Positions 26,970 through 35,015 of a stretch of DNA of 64,000 nucleotides are shown one piece after another. The first letter of the stretch is position 1; the number at the start of each line of letters is the position of its first letter. The notes beneath the pieces are model-generated. The model saw only the letters and a list, made by a program, of their open reading frames with translations, ran no database searches and was not told where the DNA came from. The translations under genes were made by a program, and so were the position numbers. This DNA comes from Taibaiella sp. (GTDB lineage Bacteria > Bacteroidota > Bacteroidia > Chitinophagales > Chitinophagaceae), in assembly GCA_016786705.1 (NCBI GenBank), contig JAEUVV010000013.1, positions 1 through 64,000 on the forward strand, written 5' to 3'.

Positions 26970-27413
26970 ATGAAAGGGCTACAAAAATTATTCATCATAC
27001 TACCGGGCTTGTTGATAGCAGCCAGCGCCGGCTCCTGTAATCTTGATGTTACAGATAGCGGTAAAGGCAGGATAGTTTTAGGCGATTCGGCTACCATAGT
27101 TACGGAACATGACGCTCAATATCTTGAAGATGCATTTACCGACCTGGAAGATACGGCCTTAGAAGAGCAGCTGCGACCTGATGAAGACAGCTTCAATAAT
27201 GTGGCAAAGGCACAGCAGCTGGCGCAACAGCAACAGCAGGATTCTATAGCCAAAGTAAAAGCAGCGGAGGAACAAAAGAAAAAAGACGCGGACGCTGCAA
27301 AGAAAAAGGAAGCACAGCGCAAGCAGGACGAGAAAGACAGGAAAAAGAATAAGAAACAGACCGCCAGCCAGAAGAAAAAAGCTGAAGAAGAAAAAAAGAA
27401 AAAAAGAAGATAA
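26970..27413 (+). CDS. Lipoprotein with a long charged coiled-coil tail
   Basis: 147 residues. A lipoprotein signal ends in AGSC (Cys23, followed by NLDV). Residues 24-75 are acidic, and from about 76 there is a Gln-rich then Lys/Glu-rich helix (QLAQQQQQDSIAK, KKKDADAAKKKEAQRKQDEK) ending in KKKKRR. This looks like a coiled coil or disordered basic tail in the periplasm. No family could be named. It follows nusB and precedes another coiled-coil protein by 40 nt. Confidence 0.7.
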   Translation: MKGLQKLFIILPGLLIAASAGSCNLDVTDSGKGRIVLGDSATIVTEHDAQYLEDAFTDLEDTALEEQLRPDEDSFNNVAKAQQLAQQQQQDSIAKVKAAEEQKKKDADAAKKKEAQRKQDEKDRKKNKKQTASQKKKAEEEKKKKRR

Positions 27414-27453
27414 TAGCTATCCATTATTATGACCTTCAGCTATCAAAAGCCGC

Positions 27454-27867
27454 ATGAGTAAAATAATCGTTTTAATCCTCTTATTGCTTACTATAGCCAT
27501 CGTTTCGGTACATGCCCAATCTGCAGTTCCGATAGTAGCTCCTGCTGACACACTGGAAAAACTGGAAAACTCGGAGGCTTATCAACAACATCTCGCTGAT
27601 TCAACCCTGATGGCAACCCAGTCCCGGGCACAGATAGACAGCCTGTTTAAAGATCATGATGCAATCATTAAAACCATCAGGGCTGAGGCCGCAAAAGAGC
27701 TTTCTGTAGAAAAAATGAACAACGAACAAACGCTGAAAGCTTTAAGAACAGAAGAGGCAGAGCTGAGAAAAGAATTAAGCAAAGAAAAAAAGAAAACGGA
27801 AAACTGGTTCAATAAACAAATGAAAAAATCGGTGCGTAAGACCCGGTACGATGCGGCTGAAGAATAG
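27454..27867 (+). CDS. Secreted coiled-coil protein
   Basis: 137 residues with a signal peptide (1-21, VSVHAQ). The mature part from residue 35 on is a predicted long helix with heptad-like Leu/Ala spacing (AAKELSVEKMNNEQTLKALRTEEAELRKELSKEKKKTE) and a basic end. It resembles the preceding gene in composition though not in sequence. No family recognised. It ends just before a terminator hairpin. Confidence 0.65.
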   Translation: MSKIIVLILLLLTIAIVSVHAQSAVPIVAPADTLEKLENSEAYQQHLADSTLMATQSRAQIDSLFKDHDAIIKTIRAEAAKELSVEKMNNEQTLKALRTEEAELRKELSKEKKKTENWFNKQMKKSVRKTRYDAAEE

Positions 27868-27899
27868 ATATTAAATATTTTCACATAAATATTGTTGAT

Positions 27900-27938
27900 A
27901 AAAATAGCAATGAGCGCATGCCGTTCATTGCTATTTTT
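27900..27938 (+). terminator. Terminator after the coiled-coil gene, overlapping the next promoter
   Basis: Stem AAAATAGCAATGA (27901-27913) with TCATTGCTATTTT (27925-27937), extended by a G-T wobble and two further pairs, then T. The T tract is also part of the TATTTTTG -7 box of the exonuclease gene. Confidence 0.75.
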
Positions 27939-27939
27939 G
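27932..27939 (+). promoter_or_regulatory. -7 element of the exonuclease-GIY-YIG gene
   Basis: TATTTTTG fits TAnnTTTG, 22 nt before the GTG start at 27961, and lies within the descending arm and T tract of the preceding terminator. Confidence 0.5.
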
Positions 27940-27960
27940 TAAGCACAGTAAAGGAAGTCC

Positions 27961-29322
27961 GTGAAACAATTATATGCAATAGTAGATATCGAAACCACTG
28001 GTGGGCAGATGGCTTCCGGTAGTATAACCGAGATCGCTATTCTTATCCATGACGGGCAGCAGGTCGTTGAGCGATTTGAAACCCTGGTACGGCCCTTTTA
28101 TGCCATTCCCAGGTTCATCTCTGTACTCACGGGTATAGATGATGAGCTGGTGGCAAACAGTCCCACCTTTGAAGAAGTGGCGGAAAAGGTGTACGAGCTA
28201 TTAAAGGACAAGATATTCGTTGCGCATAATGTCAATTTCGACTATAGCTTTCTCAAGCATCACTTAGCGGCTTCCGGTTTTACTTTCGATGCGCCGAAGC
28301 TGTGTACCGTAAGGCTTAGCCGGAAAATATTCCCGGGATTAAGATCTTACAGTTTAGGCAATATCTGTGCTTACCTGGATATTACCATTGCCCACCGCCA
28401 TAGAGCCGGAGGTGATGCAGAGGCAACCGCAGTACTTTTTCAACTATTGCTGGACCATGATACGGAACAAATAATCGTAAAGCAGCTAAAAAGAAATTCG
28501 GGGGAACAGTACCTGCCCCCTAACCTACCAAAATCAGACCTGGACAAACTCCCCCGGCAGCCCGGTATTTATTTTTTCCACGACAGCAAAGGTAAAGTGA
28601 TCTATATAGGCAAGGCCGTAAATATCCAGAAAAGGGTTAAATCCCATTTCACCGGCAATAAGATCACCCGGCAAAGACAGGATTTCCTGAGAGATATTTA
28701 CGCAGTCAGCTTCGAATGTTATCCTACAGAATTAATGGCTTTAGTGGCAGAAGCCGTGGCGATCAAAAAATCCTGGCCTAAATATAACCGTTCTTTAAAA
28801 GCTTATGGGCCTAAATACGGGCTCTTTAGCTATATTGATCAGAACAATTTCAACCGGTTAATCATCGGAAAATATAACAAAAGTCTTTTGCCGTTGCGTA
28901 GTTTCCATGACCTGCATGGGGCAAGAATGTTTATGCACCAGCTTACAGAAATGTATAACTTATGCCCGGAATTATGCAAGATAGGCGATTGCCCGGTTTG
29001 TAAAGAAAACCCGGACAGTATCCATAAAAATCCGGAAGCCTATAATAAACTGGTGAATAAGGCATTGACAGCAGATCAAAAAGTAACACAATCGTTCTTC
29101 ATTAAAGACAAAGGCCGGCACGAGGATGAGTTTAGCCTGATCTGGGTAGATCCCGGCGCTTTTTATGCTATGGGCTATTTGCCTAAGGACAGTGATTATA
29201 GTGATGCTGAGTCGGTAATCCAGTTGCTGCAAGCCTTTGAAGGTTCTTTTTATATCGCGCAATTATTAACTAAGTATGCGAAAGAGCACCCTAAACAAGT
29301 CATTTACACCGAAGTAAAATAA
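27961..29322 (+). CDS. DEDDh exonuclease fused to a GIY-YIG nuclease domain
   Basis: 453 residues, GTG start. The N-terminal 170 residues are a DnaQ-like (pol III epsilon) 3'-5' exonuclease: DIETTGG at 9-15, AHNVNFDYSFL near 88-98, and the HRAGGDA motif (147-153) with the catalytic Asp152. A GIY-YIG endonuclease domain follows at about 200-280 (PGIYFFHDSKG...VIYIGKA), like the N-terminal domain of UvrC, and the remaining 170 residues are a UvrC/Cho-like tail with CPELCKIGDCPVCKENP. Such fusions occur across Bacteroidota and are assumed to act in DNA repair, the exonuclease trimming and the GIY-YIG domain nicking. Its last 57 bp overlap a convergent gene. Confidence 0.9.
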   Translation: MKQLYAIVDIETTGGQMASGSITEIAILIHDGQQVVERFETLVRPFYAIPRFISVLTGIDDELVANSPTFEEVAEKVYELLKDKIFVAHNVNFDYSFLKHHLAASGFTFDAPKLCTVRLSRKIFPGLRSYSLGNICAYLDITIAHRHRAGGDAEATAVLFQLLLDHDTEQIIVKQLKRNSGEQYLPPNLPKSDLDKLPRQPGIYFFHDSKGKVIYIGKAVNIQKRVKSHFTGNKITRQRQDFLRDIYAVSFECYPTELMALVAEAVAIKKSWPKYNRSLKAYGPKYGLFSYIDQNNFNRLIIGKYNKSLLPLRSFHDLHGARMFMHQLTEMYNLCPELCKIGDCPVCKENPDSIHKNPEAYNKLVNKALTADQKVTQSFFIKDKGRHEDEFSLIWVDPGAFYAMGYLPKDSDYSDAESVIQLLQAFEGSFYIAQLLTKYAKEHPKQVIYTEVK

Positions 29323-29742
29323 GCACTCCCCCTTCATTTTATTGCTGCGCAACAGCTGTCTTTCCCTACGGGTTAAAAAGTACAGGAAAAGCGTGAAAGG
29401 AAATAAACTTGCTGCTAAAAATATACCTGCAGATGGCGCAAAGTCCTGCATAGGCATAGCAAGACTTCCAAGGCTATTACCCAAGTAAAAAAATGACAAT
29501 AATGATAAGATGATCATTTGCCACTTTTTCTTTTGCAAAAGGTACCAGGGCCATAATAAAAAGAAGGGCACGAACATTACTAATAAAGTTTCATCTTCCC
29601 AAAGATACAAGTAGCCCCAATCCGCATTATCTTCTATCCCTGTAAACTTAAGTGTAACTGCATAAGGAAGGAACGTCAAAGAAATTACTACTGCTGAAAT
29701 GAAGATTTTTAGCAGCAGTACAAACCAATATTGATATTTCAT
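29266..29742 (-). CDS. Small membrane protein, unknown
   Basis: 158 residues with about four membrane helices: residues 7-30, 50-67, 73-95 and 103-124; the C-terminal 30 residues are basic and soluble. No family could be recognised. The start is an ATG at 29742. The 3' 57 bp overlap the convergent exonuclease gene, so either real overlap or a shorter gene; the long hydrophobic pattern, unlikely from chance, favours a real coding region. It is 26 nt downstream of nothing on its strand and lies just upstream of the M28 peptidase (same strand). Confidence 0.6.
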   Translation of the reverse strand: MKYQYWFVLLLKIFISAVVISLTFLPYAVTLKFTGIEDNADWGYLYLWEDETLLVMFVPFFLLWPWYLLQKKKWQMIILSLLSFFYLGNSLGSLAMPMQDFAPSAGIFLAASLFPFTLFLYFLTRRERQLLRSNKMKGECLFYFGVNDLFRVLFRILS

Positions 29743-29767
29743 AGAATTTCATTTAAGGCATAAGCCA

Positions 29768-31312
29768 TTAATAAGGCCCTTTCCTTATCGCCTTTGCCGG
29801 TAGCGGCCATTGCTTCCGTTCTCCCGTTTTTATATCTACCGGCATTTTGATCCTTGTACGATCCAGCGGCTCAGGTTCTTCACAGGCCATATAGACCAGC
29901 ATGGCAACCAGGATCGCATTCCGGCGCAGCTCATCAAAAACAATTTTATCATAAGTATCCCTTTGCGTATGCCAGGTATAATTCCGGTAATCCCAATCAT
30001 TGGAGGAAGCCAGGTAAAAGGCCGGTACCCCCCTGCTGATAAAAGAAATATTATCAGAGCCCCCCACATCCGGTGTTCCCGGGTAGGTCATTTTAAATTC
30101 GTCTTTCAAGGCAGGGGGTAGGTAAGCAATCCATTGCTCAAAAAACGCGTAAGCGTTGATAAAGCCTTGCGTGGCTACCGTATTGATTTTTCCGGTACCA
30201 TTATCATGGTTAAAGACCATACTGATCTTATCCAGTAATTCGGGGTAATCTTCCGTAAAAGCCCGGGAACCATTCAGGCCCTGCTCTTCACTTCCCCAAT
30301 GCCCTACCATAATCGTGCGTTTAGGATTCGGGTATACTTTTTTCAGGATGCGCATCGCTTCCATCATAGTCAATACGCCGGTACCATTATCCGTAGCGCC
30401 GGTACCAGCATCCCAGGAGTCAATGTGTGCTGATAAGAGGACTATCTCATCAGGCTTTTCACGACCTTTCATGACGGCCATTGAACTATATGCCGGCACC
30501 ATTTTGCCCCATTTTGAAGAGGTCTTTATACGTAATTTAGGTGTCGTGCCATTAGCCGCCAGGCGCGCTAATAAGTTATAATCTTCCAGCCCCATTTCTA
30601 CTGCCGGGATCTTTTGGGTACGTGCAGCAAAGATTTTTAAAACGCCCCAGCCCCCGGTCCAGGAACTGGAAATTATGCCCGCAGCACCTGCCGCCTCCAG
30701 TCTTGCCGGCAGCGTGCGTGTAGTAAACCCGGTATTTTTGATGCGTTGCTGCCAGGCTGCAGTTTCCTTCTGGCGTAAAGCGCTTATGCTATCGGCACCT
30801 GCTTTACCGATATAGGGTTCATAAGTATTCAAAGGCCTGCCTGAGGACTGCGGTGGTGATACCATCACAAATTTCCCTTTTACCATGGCCAGCATACGGT
30901 CAAATGAAAGCGAGTCCGGGGCTTCGGGCAATAAGACGATCTCAGCCTCCACCGGCTGCTTCATATCGGGGCACCAGGCCATCTGGATCGCCTCCAGCGT
31001 TTTAGGCCAGGGATACAAAAGATCGACATGTGTAAATTCCCTTTGCCAGGACTGCCATTCGCCCCATTGCTCATTATAAGCTTCTATACCACAGTTTTTA
31101 TACTGGCTGACTACAAAATCATGCGCCAGCTGCATCTGGGGTGAGCCTACCAGCCTGGGTCCTATAACATCCAGGAAATGATGCGCTATCAGCGGCAGGT
31201 TCTTATCCGCCATTCCTTCTTCATAAATAGCCTGGAAAGCCTGCGGGTATTGCTGGGCCTTAAGCGGGGCAAGCGGTAGTAAAAATGAAAGGGAGAGTAA
31301 AACTTGTTTCAT
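29768..31312 (-). CDS. Secreted M28-family zinc aminopeptidase
   Basis: 514 residues from the ATG at 31312, giving the signal peptide MKQVLLSLSFLLPLAPLKAQ; an in-frame ATG-like extension of 21 codons upstream runs through a terminator hairpin and is not favoured. A PA-domain insert lies near 140-260. The metallopeptidase core is seen with LSAHIDSWDAGTGATDNGTGV (zinc His and Asp), GHWGSEEQGLNGSRAF (catalytic Glu and zinc Glu), HDNGTGK and a late DVGGSDNISFISRGVPAFYLASS. The combination resembles carboxypeptidase Q/PgcP-like dipeptidases. Exported to the periplasm or outside, it would release amino acids from peptides, like the two dipeptidyl-peptidases further on. Separated by a terminator from the next upstream gene. 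Confidence 0.88.
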   Translation of the reverse strand: MKQVLLSLSFLLPLAPLKAQQYPQAFQAIYEEGMADKNLPLIAHHFLDVIGPRLVGSPQMQLAHDFVVSQYKNCGIEAYNEQWGEWQSWQREFTHVDLLYPWPKTLEAIQMAWCPDMKQPVEAEIVLLPEAPDSLSFDRMLAMVKGKFVMVSPPQSSGRPLNTYEPYIGKAGADSISALRQKETAAWQQRIKNTGFTTRTLPARLEAAGAAGIISSSWTGGWGVLKIFAARTQKIPAVEMGLEDYNLLARLAANGTTPKLRIKTSSKWGKMVPAYSSMAVMKGREKPDEIVLLSAHIDSWDAGTGATDNGTGVLTMMEAMRILKKVYPNPKRTIMVGHWGSEEQGLNGSRAFTEDYPELLDKISMVFNHDNGTGKINTVATQGFINAYAFFEQWIAYLPPALKDEFKMTYPGTPDVGGSDNISFISRGVPAFYLASSNDWDYRNYTWHTQRDTYDKIVFDELRRNAILVAMLVYMACEEPEPLDRTRIKMPVDIKTGERKQWPLPAKAIRKGPY

Positions 31313-31348
31313 TATCGGGTTAATGTATATCAGGCTAAGATAGTAAAA

Positions 31349-31381
31349 TAAAAAATGTAGATGGCATAAGCACATCTACAT
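31349..31381 (-). terminator. Terminator of the small DUF6576-type gene
   Basis: On the minus strand: ATGTAGATG, 9-nt loop, CATCTACAT, then a run of T. It stops transcription from the 85-residue gene before the M28 peptidase, supporting the later ATG start for the peptidase. Confidence 0.7.
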
Positions 31382-31415
31382 AAAAGTTCTTAAAACTGGG
31401 AAAAGTTAATCCCGG

Positions 31416-31673
31416 TTAACGGGACAGTTCTTTAAGAAGCTCCTTTTCTTTTGCACTCAATGAATTATAACCTTTCCTGTTGATCTTATCCAGGAGTTCG
31501 TCCAGCTGGGCTTCTTTACGCGTGCGGTTGATATTAAACTCTTCATCTATCGTGAGTTTTTCTTCTGTTTTTTTGGTAAATACTTCAGGCAGACCCGGCT
31601 TATGCTTACTTCGCCGGTACAGGTAAATACAACCCAGCAAAACAAATAAAACGGTAATAATAGAGTAAATCAT
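31416..31673 (-). CDS. Small single-pass membrane protein with a DUF6576-like tail
   Basis: 85 residues from the ATG at 31673 (a TTG five codons earlier is a weaker choice). One N-terminal membrane helix (MIYSIITVLFVLLGCIYLY), a basic stretch, then a helix ending in LDELLDKINRKGYNSLSAKEKELLKELSR. This C-terminal helical motif is like the DUF6576 domain found after rhomboid proteases in Bacteroidota. Function unknown; the helix could mediate protein contacts at the inner face of the membrane. Confidence 0.7.
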   Translation of the reverse strand: MIYSIITVLFVLLGCIYLYRRSKHKPGLPEVFTKKTEEKLTIDEEFNINRTRKEAQLDELLDKINRKGYNSLSAKEKELLKELSR

Positions 31674-31784
31674 AACACTAGTATTCAATCAAAATCGATG
31701 TAATTAATTTAAAATTGAAAATACATTATTTACTTGTATAAGTAAACACAAATTTCTTACGTCTTCTATTGCAAACAACCTTTC

Positions 31785-32360
31785 ATGAAACTTTATCTAT
31801 TAGCTGCTTTATTATTACCGCTACCTCTTTGCGCGCAAGAGGCTAAATTCAAAACGCTGCAGGCTGACATCAACCTGGCCGGAATCGGATTAAAAACCAC
31901 CTATCACCCGGGTGCAAAAACAGAACTGGATGCCGGTATAGGTTACGGGCTATCGATGATAAGCACCCTACATAGTAAACAGTATGAAAATCCCATCCCT
32001 GACTCAAGAGCAGCTGATGCCTGGGGACCCGAATTTTATCATGGCGCTTATTTCAAAGCCGGGATATTATATAAATTTCTGGTAACCTCAAACGCTAAAC
32101 CAGCCAACGGTTACCTAAAGCTGCAATACACAGGCTGGCTGCCGGCGAACAATCTGGTGCACCGGGAGGAACCGCGCATTGGTTATCAAAGCCGCATGGC
32201 CCTTAAAGCCGGTTACCGGAAAGCATTGAATACAAAGCAAACCCGGAGCATTAACTTTGAGGCCGGTGTTGCGCTCTGGGCTAACAATAACCTGAGCTTT
32301 TTAGGCCTAGGGCCACAGCTCAACATCAATTTCATCAGTGACTTATTCACCAGGCGTTAA
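31785..32360 (+). CDS. Secreted barrel-like protein, first of a tandem pair
   Basis: 191 residues. Signal peptide MKLYLLAALLLPLPLCAQ. The body is full of alternating hydrophobic residues: LQADINLAGIGLKTTYHPG, LDAGIGYGLSMI, YFKAGILYKFLV, RMALKAGYRKALNTKQTRSINFEAGVALWANNN, ending ISDLFTRR. This is a typical small outer-membrane beta-barrel or beta-sandwich pattern, unclassified. The gene at 32497 is a close paralog; the last 60 or so residues are nearly identical. A strand-swapped palindrome (TTTACTT-GTAT-AAGTAAA, 31729-31746) sits 38 nt before the start. Confidence 0.8.
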   Translation: MKLYLLAALLLPLPLCAQEAKFKTLQADINLAGIGLKTTYHPGAKTELDAGIGYGLSMISTLHSKQYENPIPDSRAADAWGPEFYHGAYFKAGILYKFLVTSNAKPANGYLKLQYTGWLPANNLVHREEPRIGYQSRMALKAGYRKALNTKQTRSINFEAGVALWANNNLSFLGLGPQLNINFISDLFTRR

Positions 32361-32385
32361 GTACTTTTTGGCGCAAACCCGCTTG

Positions 32386-32397
32386 TATTGTACAATA
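32386..32397. promoter_or_regulatory. 12-bp palindrome TATTGTACAATA, copy 1
   Basis: Perfect 12-bp palindrome in the 136-bp gap between the paralogs, identical to the copy at 32461-32472, 75 bp centre to centre. Candidate operator for a dimeric regulator; no regulator is identified. Confidence 0.45.
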
Positions 32398-32460
32398 AAG
32401 TAAATCATAACAATAAAATATTCACAACAAATAACCCAATTAAAACAACGCATTTATTTT

Positions 32461-32472
32461 TATTGTACAATA
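32461..32472. promoter_or_regulatory. 12-bp palindrome TATTGTACAATA, copy 2
   Basis: Second exact copy, 25 nt before the start of the second paralog. The two copies also make a 15-bp inverted repeat (32385-32399 with 32459-32473). A degenerate version (TTATCGTACATTAG) occurs after the second gene near 33104. Confidence 0.45.
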
Positions 32473-32496
32473 CTTAACCACACCTTTCCTGATCAC

Positions 32497-33081
32497 ATGT
32501 TAAAAACCACCCTATTAGCTGTACCTATTTTTTGCATTGCTGTAACCTCTTTCTCGCAACATAAAACATTCCAACCTCTGCAACTGGACCTGAATTTAGC
32601 GGGAATAGGCTTTAAAGCAACCTATCATCCAAACCCTAATACAGAGCTGGATGCCGGCCTGGGCTTTGGGCTATCTATAGTCCTATCCGAAAACCGTCGA
32701 CACTATGTACGCCCTTTCAATTCATCAGAACCAACAGATATCTGGTCACCGGACTTAAACTACAGCCCCTATTTAAAGCTGGGCTTTCTTTATAAATTTA
32801 CAGAAAGTAAACGCAGCAAACCATCGAATATCTATGCCAAATCACAATACACCGGCTGGCTACCGGCTCCCCATCTCACGCAAAGAGCTGAAACAAAACT
32901 AAGCTACCAACATAGACTGGCCTTGAAAGCCGGCTATAGAAAAGCATTGAACACAAAGCAAACCTGTAGTATTAGTTTTGAAGCCGGGGCGGCGGTTTGG
33001 GCCAACTATAACCTTAATTTTCTCAGCGGCGGACCACAGCTCAATATCAATTTCATCAGCGACTTATTCACCAGGCGTTAA
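32497..33081 (+). CDS. Secreted barrel-like protein, second of a tandem pair
   Basis: 194 residues with signal peptide MLKTTLLAVPIFCIAVTSFSQ. It aligns with the 31785 gene over its whole length: LQLDLNLAGIGFKATYHPN, ELDAGLGFGLSIV, YLKLGFLYKFTES, SQYTGWLPAPHL and a nearly identical C-terminus (ALKAGYRKALNTKQTCSISFEAGAAVWANYNL ... GPQLNINFISDLFTRR). The middle region (residues 65-95) has diverged. It probably arose by local duplication. Expression may be governed by the palindromes upstream. It is 67 nt before an MFS permease gene, with no obvious terminator. Confidence 0.8.
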   Translation: MLKTTLLAVPIFCIAVTSFSQHKTFQPLQLDLNLAGIGFKATYHPNPNTELDAGLGFGLSIVLSENRRHYVRPFNSSEPTDIWSPDLNYSPYLKLGFLYKFTESKRSKPSNIYAKSQYTGWLPAPHLTQRAETKLSYQHRLALKAGYRKALNTKQTCSISFEAGAAVWANYNLNFLSGGPQLNINFISDLFTRR

Positions 33082-33148
33082 ATAAAATCCTTTAGCACAA
33101 GCTTGATTTTATCGTACATTAGCAAATTATTTTTATTTACTTGTTGAC

Positions 33149-34474
33149 ATGGGCGTAAAATCAAAATTAACCCTGGTAAGCTTCTTTCAATTCTTTGTAT
33201 GGGGCGCATGGCTGACCACTTTAGGTTCTTACGGGTTTGGATTTAAAAACTGGACGGGAGAGGAATTTGGTATCGTATTCTCCACAATGGGTATCGCCGC
33301 TATTTTCATGCCTACCCTGATGGGGATCGTTGCCGATAAATGGATCAATGCAGAACGTTTATATGGCGTATTGCATATATTATATGGTATCACCCTGCTT
33401 TTTCTCCCTTACATTGATAATCCCACCGTTTTCTTTTGGGTACTGCTTATAGGCATGTGTTTCTATATGCCTACCCTGGCCCTCAGTAATGCTTTATCCT
33501 ACGCCGTTTTGAAAAAAGAAGGCCAGGATATTGTAAAGATCTTTCCTAAAATACGGGTATGGGGCACCGTAGGTTTTATTTGCGCGATGTGGATCACCAA
33601 CCTGTTCAGCGACCCGCAATCTCCGTCATCACTGGCTTACAAAGCTGGTGCTGCGCTTGCCCAGCTTACCGGACAGGCTATTAACTCTAACCAATTTTAC
33701 ATAGCGGCAGTTGTTGCCATTTTATTGGGCTTGTTTGCCTTTAGCCTGCCGCCTACACCGCCGCAAAATGTAAGTACCGAAAAGAAATCCATCGCGCAGG
33801 TGCTGGGCCTGGATGCCTTTAAGCTTTTTAAGAATTACCAGTTTGCCCTATTCTTGATCTTCTCTTTATTCCTGGGCGCCGCTTTACAGCTAACCAATAT
33901 GTATGGCGATACTTATATTAAAGACTTCGAGCATTTACCACAATATGCCGATTCAGCTGTTGTAAGGTACTCTACCATTATCATTTCTATTTCCCAGGTT
34001 TCAGAGACCCTGTTTATTCTTACCATTCCTTTCTTTTTAAGAAAATTCGGGATCAAAACGGTGATCCTGATGAGCATGATCGCCTGGGTATTAAGATTTG
34101 GCCTGTTCTCCTTTGGTGATCCAAGCACCGGCTTATGGATGATCATTTTGTCCAATATTGTGTATGGTATGGCTTTCGACTTTTTTAATGTTTCCGGCTC
34201 TTTATTCGTAGAAAGCAGTACCGATGCCAAGATTCGCTCCTCAGCTCAAGGTTTGTTTATGATGATGACGAATGGCTTCGGGGCTATCCTGGGCAGTTAT
34301 GGTTCCGGTATCATCATTGATAAATACTTTATTCTTGAAAATGGCACTAAAGACTGGCCGGGCATCTGGCTCTGCTTTGCGATCTATGCTCTGGTAGTGA
34401 CAGGTTTATTCGCCGTACTGTTCCGCTACAAACATGATCCTAATAAAATCTCCGGGCTTAATTTAGGCCATTAA
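33149..34474 (+). CDS. Nucleoside-type MFS permease (NupG/XapB-like)
   Basis: 441 residues with twelve membrane helices. It starts VKSKLTLVSFFQFFVWGAWLTTLGSYGFGF and has FSTMGIAAIFMPTLMGIVADKWI, typical of nucleoside:H+ symporters (NHS/NupG family), and the loop GFGAILGSYGSGIIIDKY near 370. It would import nucleosides with protons. A strong terminator follows. In many Bacteroidota the family clusters with nucleoside hydrolases; none is seen here. Confidence 0.86.
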   Translation: MGVKSKLTLVSFFQFFVWGAWLTTLGSYGFGFKNWTGEEFGIVFSTMGIAAIFMPTLMGIVADKWINAERLYGVLHILYGITLLFLPYIDNPTVFFWVLLIGMCFYMPTLALSNALSYAVLKKEGQDIVKIFPKIRVWGTVGFICAMWITNLFSDPQSPSSLAYKAGAALAQLTGQAINSNQFYIAAVVAILLGLFAFSLPPTPPQNVSTEKKSIAQVLGLDAFKLFKNYQFALFLIFSLFLGAALQLTNMYGDTYIKDFEHLPQYADSAVVRYSTIIISISQVSETLFILTIPFFLRKFGIKTVILMSMIAWVLRFGLFSFGDPSTGLWMIILSNIVYGMAFDFFNVSGSLFVESSTDAKIRSSAQGLFMMMTNGFGAILGSYGSGIIIDKYFILENGTKDWPGIWLCFAIYALVVTGLFAVLFRYKHDPNKISGLNLGH

Positions 34475-34497
34475 ATAAAAGCTTACTAACCCACCAG

Positions 34498-34540
34498 GCA
34501 CGATTATCCGGACAAACAGTTTAGATAATCGTGCTTTTTT
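34498..34540 (+). terminator. Terminator after the MFS permease
   Basis: 11-bp stem GCACGATTATC/GATAATCGTGC (34498-34508 and 34524-34534), 15-nt loop, six T. Confidence 0.85.
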
Positions 34541-34584
34541 CATGAAAAAAGGCCCGGCACTTTGGATATGGCTTTAGCTTTCTT

Positions 34585-34592
34585 TAATTTTG
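34585..34592 (+). promoter_or_regulatory. -7 element of the small Cys-motif gene
   Basis: TAATTTTG fits TAnnTTTG and ends 7 nt before the TTG start, implying a leader of about one base or none. Confidence 0.5.
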
Positions 34593-34599
34593 TCCCGGT

Positions 34600-34983
34600 T
34601 TGAAGCGTGTCATCGTCATATTATTACTGATAGGATTCTTTTTCCAGTCCACCAGTCAATTGTGGATTGTGGGCAGCTTCTTTGCCAACCGGGATTACAT
34701 TGCCCGCACCTCCTGCGAAAACAGGGCCAAACCGGCATCCGGCTGTAACGGTGCCTGCCAGCTCAAGAAGAAAATAAAAGAAGACCAGGAGCAGCAAGAG
34801 AAAAAAGGACCCGATGCCAAGCAAAAAGAGATCAATCTCTTCTTCGCAAACAACCTTATTAAAGTATACAACACACTGGTATTTACTCCCGAACTATCAA
34901 TAAGTTACCCGCTTCGCGATAGCACACCTATCTATTCCGGCTATTTCCAGCCCGTCTTTCATCCACCCGCAGCTTTAGTTTAA
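34600..34983 (+). CDS. Small envelope protein with a GCNGACQLKK cysteine motif
   Basis: 127 residues, apparent TTG start. N-terminal hydrophobic segment (1-18, signal or anchor), then DYIARTSCENRAKPASGCNGACQLKKKI with three cysteines in the pattern C-x9-C-x3-C. This pattern occurs in short Bacteroidota proteins found near heavy-metal and TonB receptor genes; I recall them as uncharacterised. A Lys/Gln/Glu-rich helix follows and a Pro/Tyr-rich C-terminus. It is 32 nt before the AraC gene and opens the metal-flavoured gene run. The cysteine trio is a possible copper or iron-sulfur site; not shown. Confidence 0.65.
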   Translation: MKRVIVILLLIGFFFQSTSQLWIVGSFFANRDYIARTSCENRAKPASGCNGACQLKKKIKEDQEQQEKKGPDAKQKEINLFFANNLIKVYNTLVFTPELSISYPLRDSTPIYSGYFQPVFHPPAALV

Positions 34984-35015
34984 ATCTATTTTCAATTTGT
35001 TTAAACTAATTTATC

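Noticed and set aside
31313..31375. Longer N-terminus for the M28 peptidase
   Set aside because: The extension runs through a terminator hairpin, and the signal peptide starts at the ATG at 31312.
31729..31746. Palindrome TTTACTT-GTAT-AAGTAAA before the first paralog
   Set aside because: Suggestive, but different from the TATTGTACAATA sites and short, AT-rich; not reported as an operator.
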